From assembly GCA_934747325.1 (NCBI GenBank), contig CAKVGW010000015.1, forward strand, positions 1 through 36,336: DNA of 36,336 bases, written 5' to 3'. How positions within the stretch are numbered: position 1 is the stretch's first letter; each line of letters opens with the position of its first letter. Source of the DNA: an uncultured Candidatus Melainabacteria bacterium. Its GTDB lineage: Bacteria; Cyanobacteriota; Vampirovibrionia; Gastranaerophilales; Gastranaerophilaceae. Positions 29,542 through 36,336 of this stretch are shown here, piece by piece. Under the pieces are notes generated by a model that searched no databases, was not told the DNA's origin, and saw nothing but the letters and a program-made list of their open reading frames with translations. The translations under genes were made by a program, and so were the position numbers.

Positions 29542-32346
29542 CTATTCTGTTACTGCGTCATAACAATCTGAACAAATTGTTTCGTGTCCTGCGTGTTCGC
29601 CGAGTTTTCTAAACTTCCAACAACGTTCGCATTTTTCACCTTCCGCTTTTGTTACCCAAACAGTTATGCCGTTTTCTGTGTATTCATTTAATACTTCAGC
29701 CGGAGCTTCATCAGCTACATAAGCTTGAGAAGTAATAAAGATATCGGCTAAATCTTTAGCGTTCGCTTTCAAAATTTCACTATCATCAGATTTAACATAA
29801 ACTGCAACTTCTAAAGAGCTTCCAACTTTCTTTTCTGCTCTTAGCGGTTCAATTGCACGAGTTACAACTTCTCTAGTCTTCAAGATTTTTGTAAAATCTT
29901 CTTCTAATTGAGCATTATCCCATTCTTTATTAAATTTTACCCAATCAGCAAGCAAAATACTTTCTAATCCGCCGCGTTGCATTTCAGGAGTGTTTTGCCA
30001 AATGTCTTCTGCTTGGTGAGGCATTACAGGAGTTAAAATTCTAACCAAAACTTGCAATGTTTCATAAAGAACAGTTTGACAAGCACGTCTTGAAACTGAT
30101 TTTTTGCCCGCAGTATAAAGTCTGTCTTTTACGATATCAAGATAGAATGAACTCAAGTCTACCGCTGCAAAGTTTTGCAAGCATTGGAAATACTTGTAGA
30201 ATTCATAGTTATCAAACGCAACTGTTACTTCTTCAACCACCTTGTTTAATTTGTGAAGCGCGAATTTATCAATTGGTTTCAAATCTTCGTATTTCACATA
30301 ATCCTGAGTTGGGTCGAAGTCGAAAATATTACCAAGCAAAAATCTTGCAGTGTTTCTTGTTTTCTTAAAAATTTCAGCAAGCTGTTTAATAATATTATCA
30401 CCGATTTTAGTATCGTTTCTATAATCTACAGACGCTGCCCAAAGTCTTAAAATATCTGCACCATAGTTTTTGATAATATCGTCAGGTCTTATGTAATTAC
30501 CTAAAGATTTAGACATTTTTCTACCGTCTTCACCAAATACAAAACCGTGTGTAAGAACTGATTTGTAAGGTGCTTTACCTTGTACAGCCATAGAAGTTAA
30601 TAGAGAAGATTGGAACCAGCCTCTGTGTTGATCAGAACCTTCCAAATACATTTCAACGGGAGTGTGACCTAATTGTTCTGAACGTTTTTCTACAACAGCT
30701 CTCCAAGTTACACCTGAATCAAACCAAACGTCCATAATGTCTTTTTCTTTTCTGAAATGTTTTTTTCCGCACTTTGGACAAACAAAGTCTTTTGGCAACA
30801 ATTCTTCTGCAGAATATTTAACCCAAGCATCAGAGCTTTCTTTTTCAAACATTTTTGCTACGTTTTCAATAGTTTCATCTGTAACAATAGGTTCTTCACA
30901 TTCTTCACAGTAGAATACAGGGATTGGAACTCCCCACGCTCTTTGACGAGAAATACACCAATCAGTACGACCTTGAACCATGTTAGAAATTCTTGCTTCA
31001 CCGCTTGCAGGAATCCATTTTACGCCCTTAATTGCTTCTAATGTAGCATCACGGAATTTATCAACCTTAACAAACCATTGAGGAGTTGCTCTGTAAATTA
31101 CAGGATTTTTACATCTCCAGCAGTGTGGATAAGAGTGGTTAATATCAGCTGCTGCAAGCAATGCGCCACAGTTTTGAAGTTTTTCAATAACGATTTTACC
31201 GCCTTTATAGTAAGGAATTCCTTCTAAATCTTTGTCACCAACGATTTCTGTCCAAACACCTTTACTATCAAGCGGTGAAAATACTTCAATATTGTATCTG
31301 CAACCTACTTCATAGTCTTCAAGACCGTGTCCCGGTGCCGTATGAACCGCACCTGTACCGGCATCAAGCGTAACGTGTTCTCCTAAAATAATTGGTGATT
31401 TTCTGTTATAAAGCGGATGATTTGTATTCAATAATTCTAAATCAGCACCCTTAACAGAGCCGATTACGTTAATATCTTTTTCTTCCCAATTTACACCTTC
31501 AAGGAAGCTTGCTAACAAGCCTTGAGCGATTACATAAACATCGTTATTGTATGTGAAGAATGTATAATCAAATCTTGGGTGCATACTGATTGCCATGTTT
31601 GACGGAATTGTCCAAGGAGTTGTTGTCCAAATTACCGCATAAACATTTTTGTTTGGAAGGTCAACCAATTTGCCGATTTTTTCTGTTGCTTCTTCGTCAA
31701 ATTTGAATCTTACATAGATTGAAGTTGAAGTATGGTCTGCGTATTCAACTTCTGCTTCAGCTAAAGCAGTTTCGCAAGAAGCGCACCAGTAAACAGGTTT
31801 CAAGCCTTTTTCGATATAACCTTTTTTATACATATCGCCGAAAACTCTAACTTGTTCAGCTTCAAATTCAGGATTAATAGTTAAATAAGGATGTTCCCAA
31901 TCACCCCAAACACCAAGACGTTTGAACTCTGATTCTTGACCCTTTAAGCTGTTCCAAGCAAATTCTCTGCATTTTGCTCTTAATTCCGCAGGAGTAACCG
32001 CTTCACGTCCGCCTTTGATGTTTTTAACAACTTTATTTTCAATTGGCAAACCGTGTCCGTCGTACCCCGGAACGTAAGGTGCATAGAAACCTGACATAGA
32101 TTTATACTTAATCAAAATATCTTTTAAAATTTTGTTTAAAGCTGTACCAACGTGAATTTTTTCGGAACTCAAATATGGAGGGCCGTCATGTAAAATAAAC
32201 TTGTTTGCTTTATCTCTTTGTGCAATATTTTTTTCGTAAATTTCATGTTCTTCCCAAAATTTTTGAGTTTCAGGCTCTTTCTTAGTAGCGTTTGCTCTCA
32301 TTTCCAAAGTAGTCTTTGGCAAGTTTAACGTTTCTTTGTATTCCAT
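29542..32346 (-). CDS. ileS: Isoleucyl-tRNA synthetase
   Basis: A 934-residue class I synthetase, typical for the bacterial form with a C-terminal zinc finger. The Rossmann signature is unusual: HDGPPYLSSEKIHVGTALNK has HVGT at residues 65-68 where HIGH is expected. The second signature is normal, DGRKMSKSLGN. WTTTPWTIPSN and the editing-domain GTGAVHTAPGHG are intact. The tail carries CERCWKFRKLGEH and CSDC, the zinc-binding cysteines. GAGGA precedes the ATG. No T-box leader is visible upstream. Confidence 0.96.
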   Translation of the reverse strand: MEYKETLNLPKTTLEMRANATKKEPETQKFWEEHEIYEKNIAQRDKANKFILHDGPPYLSSEKIHVGTALNKILKDILIKYKSMSGFYAPYVPGYDGHGLPIENKVVKNIKGGREAVTPAELRAKCREFAWNSLKGQESEFKRLGVWGDWEHPYLTINPEFEAEQVRVFGDMYKKGYIEKGLKPVYWCASCETALAEAEVEYADHTSTSIYVRFKFDEEATEKIGKLVDLPNKNVYAVIWTTTPWTIPSNMAISMHPRFDYTFFTYNNDVYVIAQGLLASFLEGVNWEEKDINVIGSVKGADLELLNTNHPLYNRKSPIILGEHVTLDAGTGAVHTAPGHGLEDYEVGCRYNIEVFSPLDSKGVWTEIVGDKDLEGIPYYKGGKIVIEKLQNCGALLAAADINHSYPHCWRCKNPVIYRATPQWFVKVDKFRDATLEAIKGVKWIPASGEARISNMVQGRTDWCISRQRAWGVPIPVFYCEECEEPIVTDETIENVAKMFEKESSDAWVKYSAEELLPKDFVCPKCGKKHFRKEKDIMDVWFDSGVTWRAVVEKRSEQLGHTPVEMYLEGSDQHRGWFQSSLLTSMAVQGKAPYKSVLTHGFVFGEDGRKMSKSLGNYIRPDDIIKNYGADILRLWAASVDYRNDTKIGDNIIKQLAEIFKKTRNTARFLLGNIFDFDPTQDYVKYEDLKPIDKFALHKLNKVVEEVTVAFDNYEFYKYFQCLQNFAAVDLSSFYLDIVKDRLYTAGKKSVSRRACQTVLYETLQVLVRILTPVMPHQAEDIWQNTPEMQRGGLESILLADWVKFNKEWDNAQLEEDFTKILKTREVVTRAIEPLRAEKKVGSSLEVAVYVKSDDSEILKANAKDLADIFITSQAYVADEAPAEVLNEYTENGITVWVTKAEGEKCERCWKFRKLGEHAGHETICSDCYDAVTE

Positions 32347-32477
32347 ATTTTATTCCTCATGTATCTTAACTTTCAGTTATTATCAAGTAATTCCTGAATT
32401 ACATTTTGTATCAAGAATACCACAAAAAAAGCGAGTTATAAAGAATATTTAGTAGCAAAAAATTTTTTTAGCATTTT

Positions 32478-32492
32478 TATTAGTGTTGTATG
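32478..32492 (+). promoter_or_regulatory. Possible -10 box, leaderless start
   Basis: TATTAG (32478-32483) ends 7 nt before the ATG at 32490. There is no ribosome site; the -35 box is not clear. Confidence 0.35.
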
Positions 32493-33140
32493 AAAGTTAA
32501 TAAATTTCAAAATCAAGAACTATTTTGCAAGAAGTATTGGAAACATGTGCTTTCAAAAGATTGTAAAACGGTAGATAAATTGAGTCAAAGTTGGGATATT
32601 CGTGAAGTCAATCAATACCTAATTGGTGGTTATAAACCAATAGGAAGAAAAAATATCGCAGGTATTATTGCTGCTACGGATAAAGATTTTAAATTATATA
32701 AACCAATAGAAAAAGAACTGATTTTGTGGCGTGGTATTTGTGGAGCTGAAATATATAAACATCCTTATATGGAAGCTTTGATTGAAAAGTGCAAAAAACT
32801 CAAAAAAGGTGATATCTTAAGAATGAGAGAATATGCGTTTGCCAGTGATGATAAAACATACGCACAAGATATTTATACGCAAGATGACGGTATCTTATAT
32901 GAAATTACAGTTCCAAAAGGTGCAAGAATTGCAGATGATTGGAATTATATATTCCCTAGAGAATCAATGTTTTTGTGTACACAAAATGATGTAGTAAAGG
33001 AAAATAATAAAAAATTCAGATTAATAAAATTAACGTACTTGTTACCTAATTCAAATAAAACAACGAACAAGGAAAGTATTAAAAAAAATTTTTGGAGTAA
33101 CATAAAGAATATAATTTTATTCGGGAAGACATGGTTATAA
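32490..33140 (+). CDS. ADP-ribosyltransferase-like protein, catalytic motif degenerate
   Basis: A 216-residue protein without a signal peptide. The order of blocks resembles the ADP-ribosyl exoenzyme fold: a strand with ELILWRGICG (the conserved Arg), then GDILRMREYAFASDDKTYAQ at the place of the Ser-Thr-Ser strand, then ILYEITVPKGARIADDWNYI and FPRESMFLC at the place of the E-x-E turn. The expected catalytic Glu pair appears as DWN, so activity is doubtful. The family call is tentative and made from motif order alone. A 49-codon frame overlaps its end. It may be a lineage-specific effector or toxin relative. Confidence 0.45.
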   Translation: MKVNKFQNQELFCKKYWKHVLSKDCKTVDKLSQSWDIREVNQYLIGGYKPIGRKNIAGIIAATDKDFKLYKPIEKELILWRGICGAEIYKHPYMEALIEKCKKLKKGDILRMREYAFASDDKTYAQDIYTQDDGILYEITVPKGARIADDWNYIFPRESMFLCTQNDVVKENNKKFRLIKLTYLLPNSNKTTNKESIKKNFWSNIKNIILFGKTWL

Positions 33141-33280
33141 ACATACAAAATAATACTGTTAATTTCAAAGCGAACAAATGCTTAACTTCACAAAAAATAA
33201 TAAAATTTGGTAAAAACGAAGTGTTGAATACTGTTGATATTTTTCGTTTAAATCATCCGGAAGATGATAAATTTGTATAA
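33131..33280 (+). CDS. 49-codon overlapping small ORF, possible truncated gene
   Basis: It starts inside the last codons of the previous gene (10-nt overlap, other frame) and encodes MVINIQNNTVNFKANKCLTS and a further 29 residues ending HPEDDKFV. The N-terminal VNF segment resembles other small proteins of the window, which favours a real gene or the front end of a once longer one. It stops 7 nt before the converging symporter. It may be translationally coupled. The function is unknown. Confidence 0.4.
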   Translation: MVINIQNNTVNFKANKCLTSQKIIKFGKNEVLNTVDIFRLNHPEDDKFV

Positions 33281-33286
33281 TTATGT

Positions 33287-34612
33287 TTAGACTTCTACCT
33301 TTTCGCCAACAAAATCTTTTTGAAAACTTACATCATGTTTAATTTTTGTAAGTGTATTTGTTTTTAAGTTTTTCATTTTAATAAAATCTGCCATTTTGTT
33401 ATAGTCAAAAGCATTTTCCCATCTTGCAATAACAACAGTAGCAACACAGTTTCCAATCAAGTTAACCGTTGTTCTTCCCATATCTAAAATTTGGTCAATA
33501 CCTAATAAAACAGCTACACCTACAATTGGAATATTAAAACTTGTTAATGTTCCTGCAAGAACAATAATAGAAGCTCTCGGAACTCCTGCAACACCTTTAC
33601 TGGTTAACATAAGAGCAAACATTACAACTAGTTGTTGCTCTATTGTCATATTTATACCAACCAGTTGTGTAGAAAATAAAACAGCCATTGCTAAATATAG
33701 AGTTGAACCGTCGAGGTTGAATGTATAACCTGTTGGCATTACAAAACCTACGATTGATTTTGGAACACCGAATTTTTCCATAATAGTCATTGCTTTTGGT
33801 AATGCAGCTTCTGAGCTTGCAGTAGTAAAAGATAATAAAGCCGGTTCTTGTATTGCTTTAACTAAACCTCTAACTGAAATTTTAACAAGTTTGCAGGCAA
33901 TAACTAAAACTACTGCAACAAACACTATTAAAGCTACATACAAGGACAAAATTATTTTTCCGTAATTAAGTAAAATAGTTATACCGTTTGAGCCTACTGT
34001 ATAAGCTATTGCACCAAAAATCCCCATTGGAGCAAAAAACATTACATATTCCGTGAATTTAAACATTACTGATGCAACGGAATTCAAAATGTCAATTACG
34101 GGTTGCGCTTTTTTACCAACAGCACAAACAGCAAGGGCAAAAAAGATACAAAATACTACGATTTGTAACAAGTTACCATCTGACATTGCTTGAAAAATAC
34201 TTGTAGGACAAAGACTTAAAAGTAATTCCCCAAACGAATTATGATGTGTTGTTGATGCCATTTCAACAATTCTATTTAAACCTGTTTGAGCAGAGGCAAT
34301 ATGTTCCATTCCTACGCCTGGTTTAAATAAATTTGCAAATCCTAAACCGATAAACAATGCTAAAATTGTAACAACTTCAAAATACGCAATTGTTTTTATG
34401 CCTAAACGTCCAAGACTCTTAACGTCACCGTGCCCAGCAATTCCGACAACAAGGGTTGCAAACAATAATGGCGCAATAATCATTTTTATCATTCGAAGGA
34501 AAATTTCTGCTAAAACATGTAGTTTTATTGCAAAGGCCGGAAACGCCCATCCAACAAGGACGCCTAATAATAGTGCTACAAAAATCGCTATTGTTAATCG
34601 TGATTGTTTCAA
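33287..34612 (-). CDS. Dicarboxylate/amino acid:cation symporter (SDF family)
   Basis: A 441-residue inner-membrane transporter of the DAACS (SDF, GltP/DctA) family, which carries glutamate, aspartate or C4-dicarboxylates with protons or sodium. Eight hydrophobic segments and two re-entrant hairpins fit the fold. The first hairpin carries a serine-rich TTASSEAALPKA motif, then MPTGYTFNLDGSTLYLAMA (the cation-site NxD), SKGVAGVPRASIIVLAGTL, and the last GIDQILDMGRTTVNLIGNCVA with the substrate-binding Asp, Arg, Thr and Asn. The substrate cannot be fixed from these. It is monocistronic, with TATAAT upstream on its strand. Confidence 0.88.
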   Translation of the reverse strand: MKQSRLTIAIFVALLLGVLVGWAFPAFAIKLHVLAEIFLRMIKMIIAPLLFATLVVGIAGHGDVKSLGRLGIKTIAYFEVVTILALFIGLGFANLFKPGVGMEHIASAQTGLNRIVEMASTTHHNSFGELLLSLCPTSIFQAMSDGNLLQIVVFCIFFALAVCAVGKKAQPVIDILNSVASVMFKFTEYVMFFAPMGIFGAIAYTVGSNGITILLNYGKIILSLYVALIVFVAVVLVIACKLVKISVRGLVKAIQEPALLSFTTASSEAALPKAMTIMEKFGVPKSIVGFVMPTGYTFNLDGSTLYLAMAVLFSTQLVGINMTIEQQLVVMFALMLTSKGVAGVPRASIIVLAGTLTSFNIPIVGVAVLLGIDQILDMGRTTVNLIGNCVATVVIARWENAFDYNKMADFIKMKNLKTNTLTKIKHDVSFQKDFVGEKVEV

Positions 34613-34715
34613 AATCTTTTCCTTCTTTTCTTCTGCGGGCTTTAAAATTCCAACTCGCCCTTCTTTACTAAATTATACACAAAAAAGAAAATTTTACATA
34701 ATTCCTTTAGGTTTC

Positions 34716-34733
34716 TGCTATTATGTTCTTATG
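34716..34733 (+). promoter_or_regulatory. Extended -10 promoter, leaderless start
   Basis: TGC directly before TATTAT (34719-34724), ending 7 nt before the ATG at 34731. It repeats the arrangement at 15783-15800 almost base for base. TTTACA lies upstream with a long spacer. Confidence 0.6.
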
Positions 34734-35825
34734 AAAATTGATAGTTTTAAAATTGAAGAATGGATGAATAAGTATGAAGCGTCTGCAAAATATGACCTTA
34801 CGACAACTTGTATTGCACCGCTTTCTATAAATCAACTGCCATTTAATTCTGATGAAATTTTTAATGTTAAATTAGGTTATGGTGACATTGTAGGCTCGAA
34901 ACGTCTAAAAACTGCAATTCATTCGCTTTATACAAATCAAAGTTTGGAAAATATAACCGTAACGCATGGTGCAATTGGTGCAAATCAGCTTGTGTTTTTA
35001 TCTTTATTGGAAAAAGGCGATGAAGTTGTTTCAATTGTTCCAACGTATCAGCAGCATTATTCAATCCCAAAATCTTTAGGTTGTGATGTTAAACTTCTAT
35101 TTTTGAGGGAAGAAAATAATTGGTTACCTGATTTAGAAGAATTAGAAAAAATAGTAACTTCAAAAACAAAACTTTTGTGTTTAAATAATCCGAACAATCC
35201 GACAGGCTCAGTAATTCCAAATTGGATGTTAGAAAAAATCGTAGAAATAGCTAAAAAAAATAATGTTTGGATTTTGTCTGACGAAGTTTATAGAGGTTTG
35301 AATTTATATGGAAATCCTTATTCGGTTTCTATTGCTGATATTTATGAAAAAGGAATTTCTGTCGGAAGTATGTCTAAAACGTATTCACTTCCGGGGCTTA
35401 GAGTAGGTTGGGTTGTTGGAAGAGTTGATTTAATTAACGAAATAAATCATCAAAGACAATATAATACAATTAGTGTAAGCATTTTAGATGATTATTTTGC
35501 GTCTGTTGCGATAGAAAATCGAGAAGCTATTGCTGAACGTAATTTCAAAATAATGAAAAACGGGCTTGAAATTTTGAAAAAATGGCTTAGTGGAAATCCG
35601 CATATAGACTGTGTTTTGCCAACAGGCGGAACGATAGTTTTAATAAAATATAATTTGGATATTCCTTCTCGCATTTTCTGTAAAGAATTACAAAAAACAA
35701 CGGGTGTTGCACTGCTTCCTGGTGAAACATTAGAAATGGAAGGCTATGCAAGACTCGGTTTTTGTGCTGAAAATTTAGAACCTGCTTTAGATAAAATTTC
35801 AGAATACATAAAGAGTTTAAAATAA
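34731..35825 (+). CDS. PLP-dependent aminotransferase, class I/II
   Basis: A 364-residue fold-type I aminotransferase. Landmarks are THGAIGANQLVF (phosphate loop) near 78-90, NNPNNPTGS at 152-160, SDEVYRGL with the PLP-ring Asp184, SMSKTYSLPGLRVGW with Schiff-base Lys216, and a C-terminal GYARLGFC with the likely carboxylate-binding Arg. The substrate is unknown; resemblance to the capreomycidine-synthase/MalY-like branch is possible. I reject an upstream extension to 34398 because it is antisense to the symporter and has no start signal. nth begins one base before its stop codon ends. Confidence 0.85.
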   Translation: MKIDSFKIEEWMNKYEASAKYDLTTTCIAPLSINQLPFNSDEIFNVKLGYGDIVGSKRLKTAIHSLYTNQSLENITVTHGAIGANQLVFLSLLEKGDEVVSIVPTYQQHYSIPKSLGCDVKLLFLREENNWLPDLEELEKIVTSKTKLLCLNNPNNPTGSVIPNWMLEKIVEIAKKNNVWILSDEVYRGLNLYGNPYSVSIADIYEKGISVGSMSKTYSLPGLRVGWVVGRVDLINEINHQRQYNTISVSILDDYFASVAIENREAIAERNFKIMKNGLEILKKWLSGNPHIDCVLPTGGTIVLIKYNLDIPSRIFCKELQKTTGVALLPGETLEMEGYARLGFCAENLEPALDKISEYIKSLK

Positions 35826-36336
35826 TGATAGATATTGATAAAATAGTTTCTTTATTGAAAGATGCCAAGCAACCGCAAAGTGAGTTTGTAAAACTTATGG
35901 ATTCCTTTAAAAATCCGTATTTGGTTCTTATTGCTTGTATTTTGAGCCTTAGAACAAACGATAAAACGACTTATCCTGCGACATTGAGGATGTTAGAGCT
36001 TGCAAAAACACCAAAAGAAATGAAAAACGTTAGTCAGGAAGAGTTAGCAAAAGCGATTTATCCTGTCGGTTTTTATGAAAATAAAGCTAAACAAATTATA
36101 GAACTTTCAAAAATAATTGATGAAGAATTAAATGGTCAAGTGCCTGACGAAATCGAGGATTTGATTAAATTTAAAGGTGTTGGTAGAAAAACTGCAAATT
36201 TGGTTTTGTCATTGGGTTTTAATAAACCTGCAATTTGTGTGGATGTGCATGTTCATAGGATTTTTAACAGATTGGGATATATTAAAACTAAAACTCCTGA
36301 AGAAACAGAGTTTGCTTTAAGAGAAAAACTACCGCA
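35825..36336 (+). CDS. nth: Endonuclease III, 3' end outside the window
   Basis: The first 170 residues of a DNA glycosylase/AP lyase that removes oxidised pyrimidines in base-excision repair. The helix-hairpin-helix is LIKFKGVGRKTANLVLSLGF with the catalytic Lys122, and CVDVHVHRIFNRLG holds the catalytic Asp140. The C-terminal 4Fe-4S cluster region would lie beyond the window. The ATG overlaps the aminotransferase stop codon by one base (TAATG), so the two are translationally coupled. ILSLRTNDKTT replaces the more usual ILSAQATD block, a mild divergence. Confidence 0.9.
   Translation, partial: MIDIDKIVSLLKDAKQPQSEFVKLMDSFKNPYLVLIACILSLRTNDKTTYPATLRMLELAKTPKEMKNVSQEELAKAIYPVGFYENKAKQIIELSKIIDEELNGQVPDEIEDLIKFKGVGRKTANLVLSLGFNKPAICVDVHVHRIFNRLGYIKTKTPEETEFALREKLP

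Noticed and set aside
30057..31041. Plus-strand frames within ileS
   Set aside because: They are shadows of the strong minus-strand synthetase gene with no start signals or domains.
32347..32480. T-box riboswitch upstream of ileS
   Set aside because: No specifier stem, no conserved T-box sequence and no terminator fit in the short leader.
34398..34730. Upstream extension of the aminotransferase reading frame
   Set aside because: It lies antisense to the symporter, has no start signal and no aminotransferase-like sequence. The promoter and ATG at 34731 fit the family N-terminus.

Overview
The window is AT-rich bacterial chromosome, densely packed with housekeeping genes and broken up by short intergenic hairpin repeats. 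The best guess at the organism is a non-photosynthetic relative of cyanobacteria from an anaerobic gut-type habitat (Gastranaerophilales/'Melainabacteria'). This is inference. It rests on a phycobilisome-lyase-type HEAT-repeat protein, a probable LL-diaminopimelate aminotransferase together with dapA, a 2-oxoacid:ferredoxin oxidoreductase ferredoxin subunit, non-mevalonate isoprenoid synthesis (ispE), and many small lineage-specific proteins with EF-hand loops. No 16S gene or other decisive marker is present.

Layout. 1-2300: ferredoxin subunit, a hypothetical gene and dapL. 2400-5780: a small exported protein, an orphan sensor histidine kinase and a HEAT-repeat protein. 5790-8520: plsY (-), an EF-hand protein, a Sua5/YrdC-type gene (-) and a helical hypothetical. 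8570-14160: a lipid and ribosome gene cluster (hypothetical, DUF177/YceD, rpmF, plsX, fabH, fabD, a 71-aa orphan, fabG). With plsY this supplies initiation and the first reduction of fatty-acid synthesis and phosphatidate assembly, but acpP is absent. 14350-18410: an accessory stretch of small exported or unknown proteins, a decayed cupin gene, tRNA-Leu(CAA) and a small zincin-like exported protein. 18680-25680: ispE, a phosphoesterase, panC, a membrane protein, dapA, secD and secF. 25690-29500: a RAYT transposase unit, a second copy of the EF-hand/XRE divergent module, and an orphan Trp-codon leader ahead of a Trp-free membrane protein. 29540-36336: ileS (-), an ADP-ribosyltransferase-like gene, an SDF symporter (-), an aminotransferase and the start of nth.

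The most interesting structures are these. (i) A REP-associated tyrosine transposase is flanked by near-identical 95-bp inverted repeats, each a pair of GTAG-headed hairpins. A second hairpin family with a different stem but the same GTAG head is scattered between genes. (ii) A trp-attenuator-like leader peptide (MKKTFNINRNWWRGLV) lies behind a consensus promoter with a 40-bp palindrome over its start region, and the next gene is not a trp gene. (iii) A divergent EF-hand-protein/XRE-regulator cassette occurs twice with matching intergenic sequence blocks. (iv) Several genes appear to be transcribed leaderless, with a -10 box whose last base is 7 nt before the ATG.
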